64,000 bases of DNA, from the NCBI GenBank assembly GCA_964651245.1, contig CAZYVI010000012.1, positions 1 to 64,000 of the forward strand, written 5' to 3'. This document shows, piece after piece, positions 59,832 through 64,000 of this stretch; the stretch's first letter is position 1, and each line of letters starts with the position of its first letter. The DNA is from Avedoeria sp964651245. GTDB lineage: Bacteria; Chloroflexota; Anaerolineae; Epilineales; Epilineaceae. Under the pieces are notes generated by a model. It ran no database searches, had not been told where the DNA came from, and saw only the letters and a program-made list of their open reading frames with translations. A program made the translations under genes and the position numbers.

Positions 59832-60494
59832 TCACCGCACCGGCGGCGCGTCGTAGTCGCCGCCGCACGTCGCGCTCGACCACAGCCCCCGCTCGTCGCG
59901 GCGGGCGGCGGCGGCGGCGGCGCGGAAGGCGTCGCGCAGGAGGTAGGGCCGGTCGTAGGTGGCCTCGTTCGCGAAGCCGTCGGCGATCATCGCCTGGTTG
60001 AGCAGCGTGCCGTCCTCGAGCCAGGCGTACGCCAGCAGCCGGCCGTACCGGTCGCGCGTGTCCTGGGTCGGGTCGGCGGCCAACCAGACGCGCCGGGCGT
60101 CGGCCAGCGCCGTCAGGCGCTCGCTCGCCTGGCGCCCGTAGCACTGCACCGCCCGCCGCCCGTCGCCCGTCTCGGGCGCGTTGAGCCCGATGAGGCGCAC
60201 CGACTCGATCCGCCCGTCGCCCAGCGCCACCCGCAGCGTATCGCCGTCGACGACCGACTCGACGGTCGCCGGCGCATCGAACGGCGCCAGGCGCGCCGCC
60301 AGCGCCGGCGGGATCGGCGAGCGGGCGTCGGACGGCGTCGACGCCGGCGCCGAGGTGGCGCACGCGCCGCCCGGACACGCGCCCGGCGCCCGGTCGACCG
60401 CCCCGCCGCCGGCAGGACGGCACGCGGCGCCGGCGAGGGCGAGCAGGACAGGGGCGAGGCGGGCGACGGCGAGCCGCGCCGTGGCGTGAGACAT
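59832..60494 (-). CDS. Secreted thermonuclease (SNase-like), possible lipoprotein
   Basis: 220 residues. The hydrophobic N-terminus LAPVLLALAGAACRPAGG looks like a signal peptide with a marginal lipobox Cys. The SNase fold (about residues 75-205) shows ESVVDGDTLRV, the catalytic Arg/Glu in RLIGLNAPETGDG, QASERLTALADARRVWL and the second Arg in DRYGRLLAYAWL, then LNQAMIADGFA. It cleaves DNA or RNA with Ca2+; the exported location suggests nutrient or extracellular DNA use. ATG 60494 has GGAGG 4 nt upstream. Possibly transcribed with the S8 protease, 48 nt further on. Confidence 0.9.
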   Translation of the reverse strand: MSHATARLAVARLAPVLLALAGAACRPAGGGAVDRAPGACPGGACATSAPASTPSDARSPIPPALAARLAPFDAPATVESVVDGDTLRVALGDGRIESVRLIGLNAPETGDGRRAVQCYGRQASERLTALADARRVWLAADPTQDTRDRYGRLLAYAWLEDGTLLNQAMIADGFANEATYDRPYLLRDAFRAAAAAARRDERGLWSSATCGGDYDAPPVR

Positions 60495-60591
60495 CGGGCC
60501 TCCGGTCGGGGGCGCCGCTATCATGGCGGCCGCCGCGCGCGCTCCGGCGCGCGGTACCCATTGTGGCACCACCGCCCGCACGGAGCCCGCC

Positions 60592-61410
60592 ATGAACGGT
60601 CGCACCGGCCGCCGCCTCGCCATCGTCGCCGCCGCCGTGGCCGTCGCCGCCCTGGCCTGGCGCGGCGCGCGCCGCGCCGATCGCCCCGCCGCCGGGCCGA
60701 CGGCCGACCCGGTCGCCGCGCCGGCGACCGAGGCGGCCGCGACGTTCGCGGCCATCGCCGGCGCCGCCGCCACCCGGGCCGCCGCCCCGCGGCCGACGAC
60801 CACCGGCTCGCGGCCGGCCACGCCTTCGCCGCCGGCGCCGCTCGCGGCCACCGCCACGGCCCTCGCCGCCACCGTGCAGGCCAGCGGCCACGCGCTGCCC
60901 GTGCTGCCGACGCCGCCCGACCCGGCCGCCGGCTCGGCGCTGGCCGCGCCGACCGCCACCGCCGACGCCGCGGCCCTCGCCGCCTACGTCGCCGCCGCGG
61001 CCGACGGCGTCGCCACCGTCGAGGCCGCCGCCGGGGCGCTGCGATCGGCGCTCGCGCCGGCCCTCGACGATCCCAAGCGCCTTTGCGCGCCCGGCGGCGG
61101 CGCGGCCGAGGCGTTGCGGGCGGCGACGCGGTCGCTCGAGGACGGCGCCGTCCTCGCCGACTTGGCGGCGCACGCGCCGCCGCCGGGCGAGGCGGCCGCG
61201 GTCCAGCAGCGCGTCGTCGACGCGGCGGGCGATCTGCGAATGACGGCGATGTGGCTCGACGCGGCGTGCCGGTCGGGACCGATGGGCGGCGGCTTCGAGC
61301 TCGTCGGCCCTTCCGACAGCGCCGCCACCGGGGCCGCCGCCGTCGCGCTGCGCGCCGAGCTGGCGGCGGCAGCGTTCCGGCGGCTGGCGGCGCGCGTCCG
61401 GGCCCAGTGA
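60592..61410 (+). CDS. Membrane-anchored Ala-rich protein of unknown function
   Basis: 272 residues; not recognised. The N-terminal hydrophobic segment (RLAIVAAAVAVAALAWRG) is followed by an Ala/Thr/Pro low-complexity stretch (about 40-105). Then comes an Ala-rich helical domain with PKRLCAPGGGAAEALRAATRSLE and LRMTAMWLDAACRSGPMGG. Two Cys (in RLCAP and AACRS) could pair outside the cell. CGGAG lies 8 nt before ATG 60592. The upstream 97 nt, divergent from the nuclease, contain TATCAT (60519-60524) as a possible -10. It is followed 137 nt later by the Yip1 operon. Confidence 0.65.
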   Translation: MNGRTGRRLAIVAAAVAVAALAWRGARRADRPAAGPTADPVAAPATEAAATFAAIAGAAATRAAAPRPTTTGSRPATPSPPAPLAATATALAATVQASGHALPVLPTPPDPAAGSALAAPTATADAAALAAYVAAAADGVATVEAAAGALRSALAPALDDPKRLCAPGGGAAEALRAATRSLEDGAVLADLAAHAPPPGEAAAVQQRVVDAAGDLRMTAMWLDAACRSGPMGGGFELVGPSDSAATGAAAVALRAELAAAAFRRLAARVRAQ

Positions 61411-61457
61411 CCGGTCGGGGTCGCCGCCGCCGACTGGGTTCGGCCGCCGGGCGCACA

Positions 61458-61486
61458 TTGGCCCGACCCTCTGGGCGCGGTACAAT
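61458..61486 (+). promoter_or_regulatory. Candidate promoter of the Yip1/ABC/CARDB operon
   Basis: TTGGCC (61458-61463), exact 17-nt spacer, TACAAT (61481-61486). The start codon GTG 61547 is about 54 nt downstream of the expected start site. Confidence 0.6.
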
Positions 61487-61546
61487 GCCGCTTCCCCCCG
61501 CCGCGCCCGCCGGCGCGGTGGCCTGTCCGCCCGCGAGGCCCGTGCC

Positions 61547-62326
61547 GTGGAACTGGACGATGCTGCTGCCGTGCCCGACCCCGATGCCGGGCGGTTGGGC
61601 CCGCTGGCCCTGCTCCGGGACGTCGTGCTGCACCCGTCGGCGGCGATGCGCCGGCTCGACGCCCAGCCGGGGCGGCGCTGGTGGCTGCCGCTGACGGTGC
61701 TGGTGGTGCTGTCGGCGCTCAACGCCGCCGTCCTCGGTCCGCGGAAGGCGGTCGCGGCGATGCAGGCGTTCCAGGCCGGCCAGCTGCCGCCGGGCGTCAG
61801 CGCCGAGGCGATGTCGGCGATGCCCGCCACCGATACCGTCGGCATGTTGGCCGCGGTCACGGGCGTCATCGGCGCCGTCTTCGGCGTCGTCGTCGGCGCG
61901 CTGCTGGTGGCGGCGATCCTGCACTTCGTCGGCACCGTGTTCGGCGGGCAGCAGACGTTCAACGCCGTCCTGACCACCACGAGCTGGGCGAAGCTGCCGC
62001 TCATCGCGCGCTCCATCGTCCAGTTGGCGTGGTTCGGCAGCCACCCCGGCGCGTTCGACGCCAACCTCGGCGGCCTCAGCGGCCTGCTGGCCAACGCCGA
62101 AGCGCCGGCCGAGGCGGCCAGCAGCTACTGGGCGCCGCTCCTGGCGCGCGTCGAGGTCTGGCACCTGTGGTACTTGTTCCTCCTCGTCGTCGCCGTCCGG
62201 GCCACCAGCAAGGTCACCCGCGGCCGCGCGCTGCTCATCGTCGGCGTCTACGTAGCGCTGGGCATCGGCGCCGGGCTCGTCGGCACGGCCATCGGGCGGG
62301 CGATGAGCGGCTTCGCCGGCGGCTAG
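61547..62326 (+). CDS. Yip1-domain membrane protein
   Basis: 259 residues, with a cytoplasmic N-terminus (ALLRDVVLHPSAAMRRLDAQPG, a typical Yip1-family lead-in) and about five hydrophobic helices (WWLPLTVLVVLSALNAAVLG, VVVGALLVAAILHFVGTVF and others). FGGQQTFNAVLTTTSWAKLP resembles the Yip1 core. Bacterial Yip1-domain proteins lie beside ABC transporters but have no defined activity. GTG 61547 is used, with GAGG upstream; no in-frame ATG precedes the conserved part. The next gene begins 1 nt after the stop. Confidence 0.78.
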   Translation: MELDDAAAVPDPDAGRLGPLALLRDVVLHPSAAMRRLDAQPGRRWWLPLTVLVVLSALNAAVLGPRKAVAAMQAFQAGQLPPGVSAEAMSAMPATDTVGMLAAVTGVIGAVFGVVVGALLVAAILHFVGTVFGGQQTFNAVLTTTSWAKLPLIARSIVQLAWFGSHPGAFDANLGGLSGLLANAEAPAEAASSYWAPLLARVEVWHLWYLFLLVVAVRATSKVTRGRALLIVGVYVALGIGAGLVGTAIGRAMSGFAGG

Positions 62327-62327
62327 C

Positions 62328-63167
62328 GTGGCCGCCTCCCGCGCCGGCGCCGGCGCGCCGGCCGACGAGACGCCGGTCCTGGCGCTGCACGACGTCTGCC
62401 GCGACTTCCGGATGGGCCGGCTGTTGGTGCGCGCCCTGCGCGGCGTCACGATGGACGTGCGCGCCGGCGAGTTCCTCGTCGTCATGGGTCCGTCGGGCTG
62501 CGGCAAGAGCACGCTGCTGACGCTCATCGGCGGCCTCGACCGACCGACGTCGGGCCAGATCGTCACCGCCGGCGACGACGACATCACCCGCGGCGACGAG
62601 ACGGCGCTGGCGGCCTACCGCCGTCGCTGGATCGGCTTCATCTTCCAGTCCTACAACCTGATCCCGACGATGACCGCCCGCCAGAACGTCGAGTTCCCGC
62701 TCGTCTTCGCCGGCGTCGGCCGCGCCGCCCGCCGGCAGCGCGCCGAGTCGCTCCTGGCGCGCGTCGGGTTGGCCGATCGGATGGGCCATCGTCCGATCGA
62801 GCTCTCGGGCGGCCAGCAGCAGCGGGTCGCCATCGCCCGCGCGCTGGCCAACGCGCCGGCGATCGTCCTGGGCGACGAGCCGACCGGCAACCTCGACACC
62901 CGGTCGGGGCTCGAGATCATGGAGCTCCTGCTCGAGCTGAACCGCGCCGGCACGACGATGATCATCGTCACCCATGACGCCCGCCTGTGCGGCTACGCCC
63001 ACCGCGTCGTGCGCATGGAGGACGGCGTCGTCCTCGGCGTCGACGAGGGCGGTCGCGCCGCCGAGCCGCGCGTCGCCCGGCCGCCGGCCGACCTCGACGA
63101 CGCGGCCGCCCCGGCGGCGGCCGCCCCTGTGCCGACCTCACCCCGCACCGCGGAGGCCCGCCCGTGA
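62328..63167 (+). CDS. MacB/LolD-type ABC transporter ATPase
   Basis: 279 residues. ATPase of an ABC exporter of the MacB/LolD type. It has Walker A GPSGCGKST (about residues 56-64), the Q-loop FIFQSYNLIPTMTARQNVEFP characteristic of this subfamily, signature LSGGQQQRVAIARAL, Walker B IVLGDEPTGNLD and switch His in IIVTHDARL. The C-terminal 40 residues are Ala/Pro-rich. Start GTG 62328. The permease would be expected downstream of the window; the next gene encodes a secreted CARDB-like protein instead. Stop overlaps the next start (GTGA). Confidence 0.92.
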   Translation: MAASRAGAGAPADETPVLALHDVCRDFRMGRLLVRALRGVTMDVRAGEFLVVMGPSGCGKSTLLTLIGGLDRPTSGQIVTAGDDDITRGDETALAAYRRRWIGFIFQSYNLIPTMTARQNVEFPLVFAGVGRAARRQRAESLLARVGLADRMGHRPIELSGGQQQRVAIARALANAPAIVLGDEPTGNLDTRSGLEIMELLLELNRAGTTMIIVTHDARLCGYAHRVVRMEDGVVLGVDEGGRAAEPRVARPPADLDDAAAPAAAAPVPTSPRTAEARP

Positions 63168-64000
63168 CCCCGAACCGACGTCCGCTCACCTGCCCTGGCG
63201 CGTCCGGCCCCACGCACGGCGCCGCCCGCCGCGCCGCGCGCGCGGCCGCCGTCGCCGGCGCGCTCGCCGCCACCGCCGTCGCGGCGCTTGCGCTGGACGG
63301 CCCGCCCGCCCGCGCCGCCGCGCGCGCCGACGTGCGTGCAGCCGTCGCGGCCTACGCCGGCGGCGGGGCGCGGGCGGCCCAGCAGCCGACCACCGCCACC
63401 GCGACATCGGCGCCGCCGGCCAGCAGCACGCCGCGGCCCAGCGACACCCCGCGCGCGACGAACACCCGCCCCGGGCCGCTGCCGACCTGGACCCGCCAGC
63501 CCACCTGGACGCCGGTGCCCAGCGCCACCGTCGAGCCGTCGGCGACGTCGAGGCCGCAGGTTGACATCTACCGGCCGCTGCTGGTGATCGAGTCGATGGC
63601 CGTCGACCCGCGGCGCCCGGCGCCCGGCAGCGCCTTCGGCCTTGACGTCGACGTCCAGAACGTCGGCCGGCAGCACGCCTACAACGTGCGCTTCAGCTGG
63701 AGCTCCGAGACGTTTCTGCCCGAGGGCGAGAGCGCCCAGCTCTACAAGGACGGCATCCGGCCCGGCGACGAGCGCGACTTCGAGACGCGCGCCCGGGTGG
63801 CCAGCACCGTCAAGGCCGGCACCTACCCGATCCAGGTCACCGTCACCTGGGAGGACGAGGACGGCCGCTCCGACTCGACGCAATCGTCGCTGGCGGTCGA
63901 GGTCGGCGGCCAGGCGTCGGTGCGGCCGCTGCTGAGCGTCACGGCGTGGCGCGCGCCGGGCTGGGTCGTGCCGGGCGCGCCGTTCGGCGTCGCGTTCGAC
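63164..64000 (+). CDS. Secreted CARDB-like protein, N-terminal part
   Basis: At least 279 residues; runs off the right edge. Start GTG 63164 overlaps the ATPase stop. The signal-peptide-like segment AARAAAVAGALAATAVAALALDG precedes a Thr/Pro/Ser linker (about 80-130). A beta-sandwich follows with DPRRPAPGSAFGLDVDVQNVG, YNVRFSWSSETF and YPIQVTVTWEDEDG, matching the CARDB/NEW3 pattern. A second such domain begins at SVTAWRAPGWVVPGAPFGV. In CARDB-containing ABC operons these proteins act outside the membrane next to FtsX-like permeases, probably as substrate- or wall-contacting parts. The function here is unproven. Confidence 0.78.
   Translation, partial: MTPNRRPLTCPGASGPTHGAARRAARAAAVAGALAATAVAALALDGPPARAAARADVRAAVAAYAGGGARAAQQPTTATATSAPPASSTPRPSDTPRATNTRPGPLPTWTRQPTWTPVPSATVEPSATSRPQVDIYRPLLVIESMAVDPRRPAPGSAFGLDVDVQNVGRQHAYNVRFSWSSETFLPEGESAQLYKDGIRPGDERDFETRARVASTVKAGTYPIQVTVTWEDEDGRSDSTQSSLAVEVGGQASVRPLLSVTAWRAPGWVVPGAPFGVAFD

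Noticed and set aside
54217..62094. A 2625-codon open frame on the minus strand
   Set aside because: Only the last 688 codons are a gene. The rest is antisense or out-of-frame to clear genes (S8 protease, nuclease, Yip1) and has Arg/Ala/Gly-rich composition typical of stop-poor GC-rich DNA.

Overview
The window is about 75% GC and is packed with bacterial genes. It reads most like a member of the Chloroflexota (Anaerolineae/Ardenticatenia-type). The main reasons are the many large secreted proteins with Thr-Pro-rich linkers (TPTPTATPT style), the abundance of beta-propeller, vWA, SBBP, YCF48 and DNRLRE proteins, and the lack of actinobacterial landmarks. This taxonomic call is an inference; no rRNA, tRNA, CRISPR array, transposase or phage gene was seen.

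Layout. 1-5371: end of a kdp potassium-uptake operon (kdpB partial, kdpC, kdpD, kdpE). 5428-6222 (minus): secreted YceI-like protein. 6539-12190: three overlapping genes for a split glutamate-synthase-like enzyme (degenerate FMN-domain paralogue, catalytic FMN domain, and a glutaminase fused to a GXGXG domain), closed by a strong hairpin. 12668-16550: two secreted beta-propeller proteins flanking a convergent/divergent Gly-His-rich secreted protein. 16644-24189: a tightly coupled run of DUF2157, DUF4401 and GDYXXLXY membrane proteins, a rubrerythrin-VIT1 metal transporter, and a giant propeller/vWA protein. 24299-28036 is a second copy of that giant protein, and a third vWA giant (28079-31633) lies on the other strand next to a DUF2142-like membrane protein. 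33903-36622: a coupled dehydrogenase/FAD-oxidoreductase pair. 36655-39849: SBBP propeller. Then come MscL, a triple-repeat membrane-anchored protein with an AT-richer tail, a DNRLRE protein, a P2A calcium-type ATPase, a P-loop NTPase coupled to a CDP-alcohol phosphatidyltransferase, fused isobutyryl-CoA mutase (IcmF), a tyrosinase, a RIO-type kinase preceded by a possible 19-residue peptide gene, a membrane-fused spermidine-synthase-like protein, a subtilisin-like protease, a thermonuclease, and finally a Yip1/ABC ATPase/CARDB operon that runs off the right edge.

Themes. The strongest non-catalogue signal is a short motif, roughly [IVL]-x-LP-x-x-x-R, found in eight different secreted proteins here, at the extreme C-terminus or next to a Thr-Pro linker. 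It behaves like an unnamed sorting or processing tag. Second, the three giant vWA proteins are built from one cassette (Cys-bounded beta strap, vWA, beta-sandwich) used once or three times. Third, short hairpin repeats beginning GTAGGG supply the stop codons of flanking genes. Fourth, a small peptide gene with its own promoter, ribosome site and terminator sits upstream of the RIO kinase. Many genes are translationally coupled through ATGA/GTGA overlaps.
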